From: Sphingomonas sp. LC-1
GTDB lineage: Bacteria > Pseudomonadota > Alphaproteobacteria > Sphingomonadales > Sphingomonadaceae
NCBI RefSeq assembly: GCF_025371035.1
Contig: NZ_JANZXB010000007.1
Location: 62,001-126,000 of the forward strand
Length of the DNA: 64,000 nt
Direction of reading: 5' to 3'
Made by a program: the position numbers and the translations under genes. Below, in pieces: positions 19,297-31,397 of the stretch. Below the pieces are notes generated by a model. That model made no database searches. It was not told the origin of the DNA and saw only the letters and a list, made by a program, of their open reading frames with translations. Each line of letters begins with the position of its first letter. The first letter of the stretch is position 1.

Positions 19297-19548
19297 TTAC
19301 CCCGCATGCTCCGCCAGCACGGTCAGGCCCTTGGGCCCCACCTCGGCGAAGCCGCCACGGATCTGGATCGATTCCGGCTCGCCCTTGTCGGTGCGGTACA
19401 CCTGGATCGCGCCGTCGCGGATGGTCGACATAAAGGGCGCATGGCCCTCCAGCACGCCGAAATCGCCCTCGGTGCCGGGAACGACCACCATATGCACCTC
19501 CTCCGAGCGGAGGAGCTTTTCGGGCGTGACGAGTTCGAAGTGCAGCAT
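19297..19548 (-). CDS. atpC: ATP synthase F1 epsilon subunit, short form
   Basis: 83 aa containing the N-terminal beta-sandwich ([36 protein letters not shown]) that joins the rotor to gamma. The protein ends at VLAEHAG, so the C-terminal two-helix domain that restrains ATP hydrolysis in E. coli (about 138 aa in total) is missing. Short epsilon subunits are known in alphaproteobacteria, where another inhibitor (zeta) may act. Last gene of the operon, 74 bp after atpD. Confidence 0.93.
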   Translation of the reverse strand: MLHFELVTPEKLLRSEEVHMVVVPGTEGDFGVLEGHAPFMSTIRDGAIQVYRTDKGEPESIQIRGGFAEVGPKGLTVLAEHAG

Positions 19549-19622
19549 GGTCTAGTATCTCGCATCGCTCTCCCCGCCGGGGAGAGGAAAGAGGGGGACG
19601 GACCGGGCCGTCCCCCCTGTCA

Positions 19623-21675
<2,053 letters not shown>

Positions 21676-21676
<1 letters not shown>

Positions 21677-22551
21677 CAGAGCGCCTCGGCGCCCGAGATG
21701 ATTTCGACCAGCTCGGTGGTGATCGCGGCCTGACGCGTGCGGTTATACTGGATCGAGAGGCGACGGATCATGTCGCCCGCGTTGCGCGTGGCATTGTCCA
21801 TCGCGTTCATCTGCGAACCGTAGAAACCGGCCTGATTCTCCAGCAGCGCGCGGAAGATCTGCACCGCGACGTTGCGCGGCAGCAGCGCGTCGAGGATGTC
21901 CTCTTCGCTCGGCTCGAACTCGGCGACCGCCTCGACCGAGGTTTCGGCCTTGGTGGCTGCGGGCATCGGCACCGGGATCAGCTGCTGCGCGACCGGATCC
22001 TGCACCAGCGCCGAGACGAACTTGGAATAGAACAGGTGGGCCACGTCAAACTCGCCGCGCTCGAAGCGGGCGATTAGATCGTCGGCGATGACGCGCGCGT
22101 CGTCGAACTTGGGCGCCTTGATCGCGCTCATGTCATGATCGGCGAGGATCGCGTTGGGGAAGAAGCGCTTCAGCACGCGCCCCTTCTTGCCCGCGATGTA
22201 GAACTTCACCGTCTTGCCCTGCGCAGTCAGCTCTTCGGCCTTGCGGCGCGCGGCGCGGACGATGTTGGTGTTGAACGCCCCCGCCAGGCCACGCTCGGAG
22301 GTCGCGACGACCAGCAGCTGGACATCGTCCTTGCCGGTGCCCGCCAGCAGCGGCGACGCGCCGACGCCGCCCACGCGCGCGGCCATGCCGGCCATCACCG
22401 TTTCCAGCCGCTCGGCATAGGGACGGCCGTTCTGCGCCGCGTCCTGCGCCCGGCGCAGCTTGGCGGCGGCGACCATCTTCATCGCCTTGGTGATCTTCTG
22501 GGTCGACTTGACCGAGTTGATCCGGATTTTGAGGGCCTTGAGGCTCGCCAT
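21676..22551 (-). CDS. atpG: ATP synthase F1 gamma subunit
   Basis: 291 aa from the ATG at 22551 ([20 protein letters not shown]); upstream in-frame sequence is the repeat-rich spacer. The N-terminal helix [16 protein letters not shown] and the C-terminal helix [31 protein letters not shown] form the rotating shaft. Normal length. Followed without gap by the lipoprotein gene. Confidence 0.97.
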
Positions 22552-22567
22552 CTTCGTCCTTCTGCCT

Positions 22568-22758
22568 CCCTCTCCCCTCGGGGGAGAGGGTCGGGGTGAG
22601 GGGTTGCCACGGGCGAGGTCGCTTGGGGCGGGGGGGGGGGGGGGGGCCGCCCCCCCCCCCCCCCCCCGGGGGGGGCCGGCGGGCGCGGCCCCCCCCCGCC
22701 ACGGGCGAGGTCGCTTGGGGCGGCCCCTCACCCAACCCTCTCCCCAGCGGGGAGAGGG
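22568..22758. repeat. Inverted repeat-rich spacer with poly-G/poly-C tract
   Basis: The atpA-atpG spacer holds two nearly identical 23-bp hairpins (10-bp stems at 22568-22590 and 22736-22758), extended by related GTGAGGGG/CCCCTCAC sequence, so the flanks form one large inverted repeat. Between them, a 26-bp direct repeat (22606-22631 and 22698-22723) brackets 17 G (22630-22646), 18 C (22650-22667), 8 G and 9 C runs. Homopolymers of this length are not seen elsewhere in the window. The core is probably an assembly or base-calling artefact at a difficult hairpin. Confidence 0.8.
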
Positions 22759-22770
22759 CTTATGTCTGCT

Positions 22771-24883
<2,113 letters not shown>

Positions 24884-25128
24884 GGATGCGAATTCCTCGA
24901 ACAACGAACGGGTTGGCCCCATGGGGAACGGGGCGCGAAAAACGCGCCTCCGATGGGTTGGCGGGCGGTTAGCATCGGGAACCCGTTGATGCAAGGTGCG
25001 TGGCGCATCTTGTGACAGGATGGTGACGCAAGTTTAACAGCTTTGGCCGCAAGCCGTGGGATGAATGCCACAGCCTCTTTGCTAAGCTCTTCCGGCCCCA
25101 ATGGTTCGGGGTCTTGGATCGCCCCCTC

Positions 25129-25995
25129 ATGCCCGACCTCATACCATATGATAGCCTGTCCGTTTCGGATGAGGATGCCGCCTGGGACGCGTTCTTCCGG
25201 CGCGACCGTTCGGCGGACGGACGGTTCGTCGTCGCGGTCATGTCGACCGGCATCTATTGCCGCCCCAGCTGCCCGGCGCGGCGCCCCCGCCGCGAGCATG
25301 TCCGCTTTCACCCGACACCGCAGGCCGCACAGGCGGCGGGCTTCCGAGCCTGTATGCGCTGTCTGCCCGATCAGGTCGCACGCGACCGGCAGGCTGTGGC
25401 GAGCGCGCTCGCGCTTCTCGAGGAAAGCGACGGCATCCCTTCCCTGACGGCGTTGGCGCAGGCGGTCGGCTATGCTCCGCATCATTTCCACCGGCTGTTC
25501 AAGCGCGCGACCGGCGTAACCCCCGCCGCGTACGCGCGCGGCCTGCGCAACCGGCGTGCGGACATGGCTCTGAAGGAACAGAATAGCGTGACGGCGGCCG
25601 TCTATAAGGCGGGCTATGCCGCGCCCAGTCGCTTCTATGCGGACAGCGAGATGCGGCGCGGCATGGCGCCGGGCCAGTGGCGGCGCGGCGGGGACGGCGT
25701 GACGATCGACTGGGCGATGATCGCGACTCCGCTGGGGCCGATGCTGGCGGCGACAACCGAACGCGGGCTCGCTCGGCTGGCATTCGATGAGGATGAGACC
25801 ATGCTCGTCGAGCATTTCGCCGCCGCCCGGATCGCGACGCTGGGCGACGTGGAGGCCGAAGCGATCACGCGCCTGGTCGCCGCACTTCCCCTACCCGACC
25901 CGGACCTGCCCGAAACGGCGCGCCGCATCGCCTTTCTCGAGGCCGTGACCCAAGGGCTGACCGGCCGGGATCAGCGCGTCGAACGACAGCTATAG
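25129..25995 (+). CDS. Ada-like methylation-response protein lacking the C-terminal methyltransferase site
   Basis: 288 aa. The N-terminal Ada zinc domain has the four cysteines Cys44, Cys48, Cys75 and Cys78 (GIYCRPSC, CMRC), one of which accepts methyl groups from phosphotriesters in E. coli Ada. An AraC-type helix-turn-helix follows (about 85-180, LAQAVGYAPHHFHRLFK). The start of the ribonuclease-H-like O6-alkylguanine methyltransferase domain (about 190-285) is present, but the protein stops at QRVERQL, before the PCHR active-site domain. It therefore cannot repair O6-methylguanine. It overlaps the convergent protease gene by 25 bp. It is either a decayed ada or a regulator-only form. Confidence 0.8.
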   Translation: MPDLIPYDSLSVSDEDAAWDAFFRRDRSADGRFVVAVMSTGIYCRPSCPARRPRREHVRFHPTPQAAQAAGFRACMRCLPDQVARDRQAVASALALLEESDGIPSLTALAQAVGYAPHHFHRLFKRATGVTPAAYARGLRNRRADMALKEQNSVTAAVYKAGYAAPSRFYADSEMRRGMAPGQWRRGGDGVTIDWAMIATPLGPMLAATTERGLARLAFDEDETMLVEHFAAARIATLGDVEAEAITRLVAALPLPDPDLPETARRIAFLEAVTQGLTGRDQRVERQL

Positions 25996-27485
25996 ACCAG
26001 CTTCTCATTGGGAAGCGGCGGCAGTTGCTGGCGGATTTGCACCTGCTCGCCTTCCAAATTCTGAAGCGCCGTGTCGGTCTTCACACAGCCGCGCGGAGTG
26101 GTCGGCTGATGCAGCTTGCGGATCGCGTCCATCGTCGCGGAGGGCAAAAGATAGCGTGTCTGGGTATAGCTGCGCGTCACGGGATCGAAGCGCGCCACCG
26201 TCACCGTCGGCTCTTCGTCGGGGACGATGATCCGCTGCCAGCCGCCCTCGCCCTCCAGGAACTGGATATTGCCGTCGGCGCAGCCCTTCGCACCCCAATC
26301 GATCCGGGTCTCCGCCGTCGAGGAGACGGTGATTCGGCTGCGGTCGGGTTGCAGGGTGCAGATCATCGGCCCCAGCGCCTTTCCGGGGGGAGTGGCGCTG
26401 GGCAAGGCGGAGGCTTCGCGGGGCAGGTCGATCTCGCCGGAGGGACGCAGGAGGAAGACGACCACCGCCGCGACGATCGCCACGCCGCCGATCCCGCCGG
26501 TCCGGATCGCCGCGCGCCGGGACCCGCGCGATTCGAGCAGCCCGGCACCGCCCAGTGCCAGCGCCCCGCCGACCAGCAGCAGCGCGGCGATCGCCATGAC
26601 ATTCTCGCGCGTCCGTTCGGCGGCGGCGCGCGCGGCATCGAGCGCTTCCTCGCGGCGAATTGCGGCGGCGTTGATCGCCTCGCGCTTGGCGGCGGCGGCA
26701 TCGGCGATCGCCCGCGCATCCGCCGCACTATCCTCGCGCAACCGCTCCTCGATCGAGGTACAGGGCACCGCGACCGAGATATAGGGTTGTTTGGCGGCGC
26801 GCAGGAACGCCATCAGCTCGGTATCGGCGATCGCGAAACCAAAGGTTGAATCGCCGTCATCCGCGCGCGTCAGCGCCGAATTGACCCCGATCACCCGCCC
26901 GCACGGATCGAGCAGCGGCCCGCCCGAATTGCCGCGCGCGATGCTGGCGGTGTGGAGCAGCACCTCGATCCCGGTCAGCGCGCGGCGGCCCGATGCCACA
27001 CCCTGCGACCGGACCGGCGAGAGCGGGCGGATATAGTCCGCCGCCGACTGCGCCGTCGCCAGATCGACATTGCCCGGATAGCCGAGCGCGATCACCTGGT
27101 CGCCTTCGGTCACCGGGCCGGTGAACAGCGCGGCGGGCGGCAGCTTGGCCTCGCTGACCTCGATCAATGCCAGGTCGCGGCGCGCATCATAGGCGATGAC
27201 CCGCCCCTGATAGGATTTGCTGCCCTCCGAGGGGACGACACCGATCACGACATTGTCGGGATAGCGTTCGGCCAGTTCGACGACATGGGCGTTGGTGACG
27301 ATGCGGTTGGGCGCCACGGCGAAACCCGACCCATGGCCGAACCCCGCCACCTCGTCATCGACCATCGCGATCGTCACGACCCGCACGACTCCGCGCGCAG
27401 TGGCGGCGATGTCATCGGCCCCGGCGGCGACCGGCAGCAGCCCGACCAGCGTCAGGACCAGGGAAAGGACGAACCGATGCAGCAT
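25971..27485 (-). CDS. Membrane-associated trypsin-like serine protease
   Basis: 504 aa. A signal peptide or TM helix at 1-22 precedes an S1C (DegP-like) protease domain (about 28-235) with the triad His67 (TNAHVV), Asp104 (RRDLALIEV) and Ser187 (ARGNSGGPL). No PDZ domain follows. Instead there is an Ala/Arg/Glu-rich helix (about 245-290, probable coiled coil), two hydrophobic segments (about 295-310 and 328-345), and an unrecognised C-terminal domain with paired cysteines (MICTLQ, KGCAD, RGCVK, YSCRS). The protease is likely periplasmic. Substrate and role are unknown. Confidence 0.85.
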   Translation of the reverse strand: MLHRFVLSLVLTLVGLLPVAAGADDIAATARGVVRVVTIAMVDDEVAGFGHGSGFAVAPNRIVTNAHVVELAERYPDNVVIGVVPSEGSKSYQGRVIAYDARRDLALIEVSEAKLPPAALFTGPVTEGDQVIALGYPGNVDLATAQSAADYIRPLSPVRSQGVASGRRALTGIEVLLHTASIARGNSGGPLLDPCGRVIGVNSALTRADDGDSTFGFAIADTELMAFLRAAKQPYISVAVPCTSIEERLREDSAADARAIADAAAAKREAINAAAIRREEALDAARAAAERTRENVMAIAALLLVGGALALGGAGLLESRGSRRAAIRTGGIGGVAIVAAVVVFLLRPSGEIDLPREASALPSATPPGKALGPMICTLQPDRSRITVSSTAETRIDWGAKGCADGNIQFLEGEGGWQRIIVPDEEPTVTVARFDPVTRSYTQTRYLLPSATMDAIRKLHQPTTPRGCVKTDTALQNLEGEQVQIRQQLPPLPNEKLVYSCRSTR

Positions 27486-27593
27486 CGGACAGCGCCATAT
27501 CCCGCCCTTTCCATTCCCCGCAACCGCGATCGGTTAGGCTTATGGTAAATGTTGGCATTTACGGAATGGCCGCATGTCATGGGAAATTGCGCG

Positions 27594-29120
27594 ATGAGTG
27601 CCTTTGGTCGTCGTCAGGGTTTGGGTGCCACGCCGGGAAGCCGTCCGGCCTTTGGCGTCGCGCGGCCGATGCATGGTCCCGGCCCCGCTCCCCGCCCCGA
27701 AAGCGAGGTGCCCGGTCCGGGCGGTCAGCAATTCCCTCCGCTCAGTGCGCTGGCCGGCGCGGAAATCGCGGCGCCCGTCACCGCGGCCGATGCGATGCAA
27801 CGGCTGGCCGACCGCCAGGCCGCCGCCGTCGAGGCGACGCCGGCCCGCGGCGAGGGTTTCGAGGCGTCGATCCACCGGATCAAGGAACAGGTGCTTCCCC
27901 GCCTGCTCGAACGAGTCGATCCCGAAGCGGCCGCGACACTGGGCAAGGACGAACTGGCCGAGGAATTCCGCCCGATCATCGGCGAGGTGCTGGCCGAACT
28001 GAAGCTGACGCTAAACCGGCGCGAGCAGTTCGCACTGGAAAAGGTGCTGGTCGACGAGTTGCTGGGCCTGGGTCCGCTGGAGGAACTGCTCGCCGATACC
28101 GACGTCACCGACATCATGGTCAACGGCCCCGAGCAGACCTATGTCGAGCGAAAGGGCCGGCTCGAACTCGCCAATATCCGGTTCCGCGACGAGGAGCATC
28201 TGTTCCAGGTCGCGCAGCGTATCGTCAATTCGGTCGGCCGCCGCGTCGACCAGACCACGCCGCTGGCCGACGCACGGCTGAAGGACGGCAGCCGCGTCAA
28301 CGTGATCGTGCCGCCGCTGAGCTTGCGCGGCACCGCCATCTCGATCCGCAAATTCTCCGCCAAGCCGATCACGCTCGACATGATGGCGGCGGGTGGATCG
28401 ATGAGCCAGGACATGGCGACGCTGCTGAAGATCGCAGGCGCGTCGCGGTTCAACATCGTCATTTCGGGGGGCACCGGCTCGGGCAAGACGACGATGCTCA
28501 ACGCTTTGTCCAAGATGATCGACCCGGGCGAGCGTGTGCTGACCATCGAGGACGCCGCCGAGCTTCGCCTGCAACAGCCGCACTGGCTTCCGCTGGAAAC
28601 CCGGCCCGCCAATCTGGAGGGTCAGGGCGAGATCAGCATCCGCGATCTGGTGAAGAACGCGCTGCGTATGCGGCCCGACCGGATCATCCTGGGCGAAATC
28701 CGTGGTTCGGAATGTTTCGACATGCTGGCGGCGATGAACACCGGCCATGACGGATCGATGTGCACGCTCCACTCCAACTCCCCGCGCGAGGCGCTGGCCC
28801 GCATGGAGAATATGGTGATGATGTCGGACATCAAGGTGCCCAAGGAGGCGATCAGCCGCCAGATCGCCGATTCGGTGGACATGGTCATCCAGGTCAAACG
28901 CCTTCGCGACGGCAGCCGCCGCGTGACCAACATCACCGAGGTCATCGGTATGGAAGGGCCGGTGATCATCACGCAGGAGCTGTTCAGCTTCGAATATCTG
29001 GACGAAGGAACCGACGGCAAGATCATCGGCGAATATCGCTCGGCGGGTCTGCGGCCTTATACGCTGGACAAGGCCAAGCAGTTCGGATTCGACAAGGCGC
29101 TCCTGGAGGCGTGTCTGTAA
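27594..29120 (+). CDS. cpaF: CpaF-type secretion/pilus ATPase (orphan)
   Basis: 508 aa from the ATG at 27594 (MSAFGRRQGLG). A Pro/Gly-rich disordered N-terminus (about 1-75) precedes the conserved N-domain (DELLGLGPLEELL, DIMVNGPEQTYVERKG) and the GspE/VirB11-like ATPase with Walker A GGTGSGKTT (292-300), an Asp box, and the Walker B region RMRPDRIILGEIRG. CpaF powers Flp/Tad pilus assembly. No other tad/cpa gene is present within the window; in sphingomonads cpaF often ends such a cluster, but here neighbours are unrelated on both sides. Confidence 0.9.
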   Translation: MSAFGRRQGLGATPGSRPAFGVARPMHGPGPAPRPESEVPGPGGQQFPPLSALAGAEIAAPVTAADAMQRLADRQAAAVEATPARGEGFEASIHRIKEQVLPRLLERVDPEAAATLGKDELAEEFRPIIGEVLAELKLTLNRREQFALEKVLVDELLGLGPLEELLADTDVTDIMVNGPEQTYVERKGRLELANIRFRDEEHLFQVAQRIVNSVGRRVDQTTPLADARLKDGSRVNVIVPPLSLRGTAISIRKFSAKPITLDMMAAGGSMSQDMATLLKIAGASRFNIVISGGTGSGKTTMLNALSKMIDPGERVLTIEDAAELRLQQPHWLPLETRPANLEGQGEISIRDLVKNALRMRPDRIILGEIRGSECFDMLAAMNTGHDGSMCTLHSNSPREALARMENMVMMSDIKVPKEAISRQIADSVDMVIQVKRLRDGSRRVTNITEVIGMEGPVIITQELFSFEYLDEGTDGKIIGEYRSAGLRPYTLDKAKQFGFDKALLEACL

Positions 29121-29277
29121 ATCCATGTCGGCCCGACAGCGGCATGCGTGCCCTGACGCCAAAGCATCGCTTCCCGGCAAGGGCGGGCCGCGCATCGCGG
29201 ACATGGCATAGACGCCGCCCACGTCCCGCCGATTTGCCGCGCGCGCAGCTTCCGCTTCGGCTAGGCGTTCGGTCGTG

Positions 29278-30522
29278 ATGCGTCGTCCGATCTATCTGCT
29301 CCCCATTCCCCTGTTGCTGGCCGCCGCGGTGATGGCCCCGCTGGCGTCCCATACGGACAGGCCCGCCACCGCACCCGAGGAGGACGTCGTTAACGCCGCC
29401 GCGCGCGATCCCGGCGTGATGACGCTCGCCCCCGATGCCGAGGATCGCTGGATCCCGTTTCAACTGACCCCGGGCAACCAGATCCGGTTCGCCATGACCA
29501 TCGACGGGCAAAGCGTCACCGCCATCCTCGATACCGGGGTCAGCTTCACCTTGCTGTCGCAAAGCTCGCCGGTCGCGGCGAAGGGCCGGGTTCGCCCGGG
29601 CGGACAGGCGAGCGCGATCGGCGGAGCGGTGGCGATCGGGTGGATGCCGACCCGTACCGTGGCGCTTGGCGGGCTCAGCCGAAAGGGTGGCGGCGTCGCG
29701 GTCGCCCCCCTGCCCGCGCTGGCGACCGGGGATGCGACTGCGGTGGACCTGCTGGTCGGGCGCGACCTGCTGGCCGACCACGCGCTCGACATCGACTATG
29801 CGGCCAAGCGTTTCCGCCTGATCGCGTCGGGCCGGATGCCGTTCACCGGTGCGACCGCGCCGCTGGTCATCTCGCCAGAACGGCGCGTCTATGAAAGCGT
29901 GGTCGGGCTGGGCGCGGCGCGGCTGTCGCCGGTCATCGTCGATACCGGGGACGGCTCCGCACTGACGGTGACGCAGGCTGGATGGCGTGCGGCGAAGCTC
30001 AACTCGCTGCCCACCACCACCGCCATCGGCTTCGGCCTGGCGGGGCCGTCGGTCAACGATCTGGCGATCGTGCCTAGCGTCAGGCTGGGCACGCTGACCG
30101 CGCATGAGGTCGAGGTGCGGATCGAACCGGCCCAGGGTTTCAGCGAGTCTGTCGGCGCGGCCGGACGGATCGGGTCCGGTTTCCTCCAGCGCTATCGCGT
30201 GCTGCTCGATCCCGGCGCGGGGCGGATGATCCTGTCTCCGGGCCCGCATGCCGACGACCCGGCGCTTCGCTCGACGGTCGGGCTGTTGCTCGGCGTGGCG
30301 AGCGACCGGTTGCGCGTCCTGCACGTCATGCGCGGCGGCCCTGCCGACAAGGGCGGCTGGCGCGAAGGCGATACGATCTGCGCCATCGACGGACAGCCCA
30401 TCCCCCATGACTATGTCAGCAGCCCGATGGCCCGCTGGACCGTGGGCAAGCCGGGTACCATGGTCACCTTGCGCACCTGCGACGGGCAAGACCGAAAGCT
30501 GACCCTCGCCCGCTTCTACTGA
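29278..30522 (+). CDS. Retropepsin-like aspartyl protease with PDZ domain
   Basis: 414 aa from the ATG at 29278 (a GTG three bases earlier is also in frame). An N-terminal signal or anchor helix (about 4-24) is followed by two pepsin-like lobes, each with a DTG: Asp85 (AILDTGVSF) and Asp222 (VIVDTGDGS), with hydrophobic-hydrophobic-Gly partners. A PDZ domain (about 335-412) starts at VMRGGPADKGGWREGDTICAI. The combination points to an exported protease with substrate-binding PDZ. The family occurs in sphingomonads and caulobacters. Physiological target is unknown. Confidence 0.8.
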   Translation: MRRPIYLLPIPLLLAAAVMAPLASHTDRPATAPEEDVVNAAARDPGVMTLAPDAEDRWIPFQLTPGNQIRFAMTIDGQSVTAILDTGVSFTLLSQSSPVAAKGRVRPGGQASAIGGAVAIGWMPTRTVALGGLSRKGGGVAVAPLPALATGDATAVDLLVGRDLLADHALDIDYAAKRFRLIASGRMPFTGATAPLVISPERRVYESVVGLGAARLSPVIVDTGDGSALTVTQAGWRAAKLNSLPTTTAIGFGLAGPSVNDLAIVPSVRLGTLTAHEVEVRIEPAQGFSESVGAAGRIGSGFLQRYRVLLDPGAGRMILSPGPHADDPALRSTVGLLLGVASDRLRVLHVMRGGPADKGGWREGDTICAIDGQPIPHDYVSSPMARWTVGKPGTMVTLRTCDGQDRKLTLARFY

Positions 30523-30767
30523 CGCCGCTTTCCCCATTCGCGCGCGACGGTATAGCCGAGATAGCCGGTCCCGAAGAGCGCGTAGAGCGGCTCGGGTATG
30601 GCGGCGAGATATTGCGCCATGCCCCGGATCATCGCCGCCGCCATGGACGGGCGAAACCCGGCGAGCACGCCCATCGGGATGCTCCAGAGCAGCAGCGCAT
30701 ACATGACATAGAGAAAGGTCGGGCGCGCGCGCCGCGTCCAGGCATCGGTGCTTTCCTCCGCCGTCAC
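30516..30767 (-). CDS. Holin-like three-TM protein (gene-transfer-agent type)
   Basis: 83 aa with two to three hydrophobic helices (TFLYVMYALLLWSIPMGVL, YLAAIPEPLYALFGTGYLGY) and a charged C-terminus REWGKRRQ. Size, topology and the conserved 'Y..FGxGYLGY' end match the 3-TM holins associated with gene transfer agents. It overlaps the upstream endolysin gene by 4 bp (ATGA), a classic lysis-cassette coupling. Holins form lesions in the inner membrane that let endolysin reach peptidoglycan. Family assignment is by recognition of pattern only. It also overlaps the convergent protease gene by 7 bp. Confidence 0.7.
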   Translation of the reverse strand: MTAEESTDAWTRRARPTFLYVMYALLLWSIPMGVLAGFRPSMAAAMIRGMAQYLAAIPEPLYALFGTGYLGYTVAREWGKRRQ

Positions 30768-31324
30768 GACAGGCGATCCGCCAGCCAGCCATAGAGGAAC
30801 GCCTCATTGGCGGGCCGCCGCTCCGCCAGAGTCAGATAGCGTTCGCCCTGCAAGGCCTCCACGGCTTTCAGCAACACCATTTCGCCCGGCGGTCCGCGAT
30901 GCCGCAGGAACGCCTCCAGCGCCGCCAGCGTGGCAGGGCCGATCCGCCCGTCCGGCGTCAGGTCGCCATAATCGCGACCGCCGCGATTGAGCGCATTGAG
31001 CGCGCGTTGCAGGAAGCCGGTCGCCACCGCCGGGCCCATATTGACGCCGGTATCGAACAGTTCCTCCGCCAGACGCGGGGCCCGTTCGGCCACCTGGTCG
31101 AAGCCCGGCGCGATCCAGTAGAGCCGGCGATAGATCGACTCCGCGCGCGACAGCGGCAGGCGGCGCATCGGCCCGTCATAGCCGTCCGCCCGCGCCATCG
31201 CCTGGGTAATGCCGAAGCGGGTCTCCCCGCCGCGATCGGCCGGATGGTCGCTATAATCCCCCTCGCGCGCGATCACCTGCGCGATCAGCGCCTCGACCCC
31301 CGCCGCATCCGTCCATGCCCCCAT
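30764..31324 (-). CDS. GH108-type peptidoglycan hydrolase (endolysin)
   Basis: 186 aa from the ATG at 31324, six bases after GGAGG; other in-frame ATGs lie at 31330 and 31339. The N-terminal GH108 N-acetylmuramidase core has the catalytic Glu21 in AREGDYSDHPADRGGETRFGIT-like spacing (E at 21, D at 30, GGET at 32-35, then GIT). The C-terminal PG_binding_3 domain contains DGRIGPATLAALEAF. No signal peptide, so export would depend on the overlapping holin. Typical phage or GTA lysis enzyme; no other phage genes are nearby. Confidence 0.85.
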   Translation of the reverse strand: MGAWTDAAGVEALIAQVIAREGDYSDHPADRGGETRFGITQAMARADGYDGPMRRLPLSRAESIYRRLYWIAPGFDQVAERAPRLAEELFDTGVNMGPAVATGFLQRALNALNRGGRDYGDLTPDGRIGPATLAALEAFLRHRGPPGEMVLLKAVEALQGERYLTLAERRPANEAFLYGWLADRLS

Positions 31325-31397
31325 GTCCATCCTCCCCATTGCCGAAGAGGGTGAACCATATCGGTTCGCTGTAGGACAGCGATTTCGCGAAGGCGGC

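Noticed and set aside
22629-22697. Poly-G/poly-C tract as a Z-DNA, G-quadruplex or phase-variation site
   Set aside because: Flanking direct repeats and a surrounding hairpin make an assembly artefact the simpler explanation.
30764-31324. Prophage remnant
   Set aside because: Only lysis genes are present and their base composition matches the neighbours; no structural, replication or integration genes and no att-like repeats.
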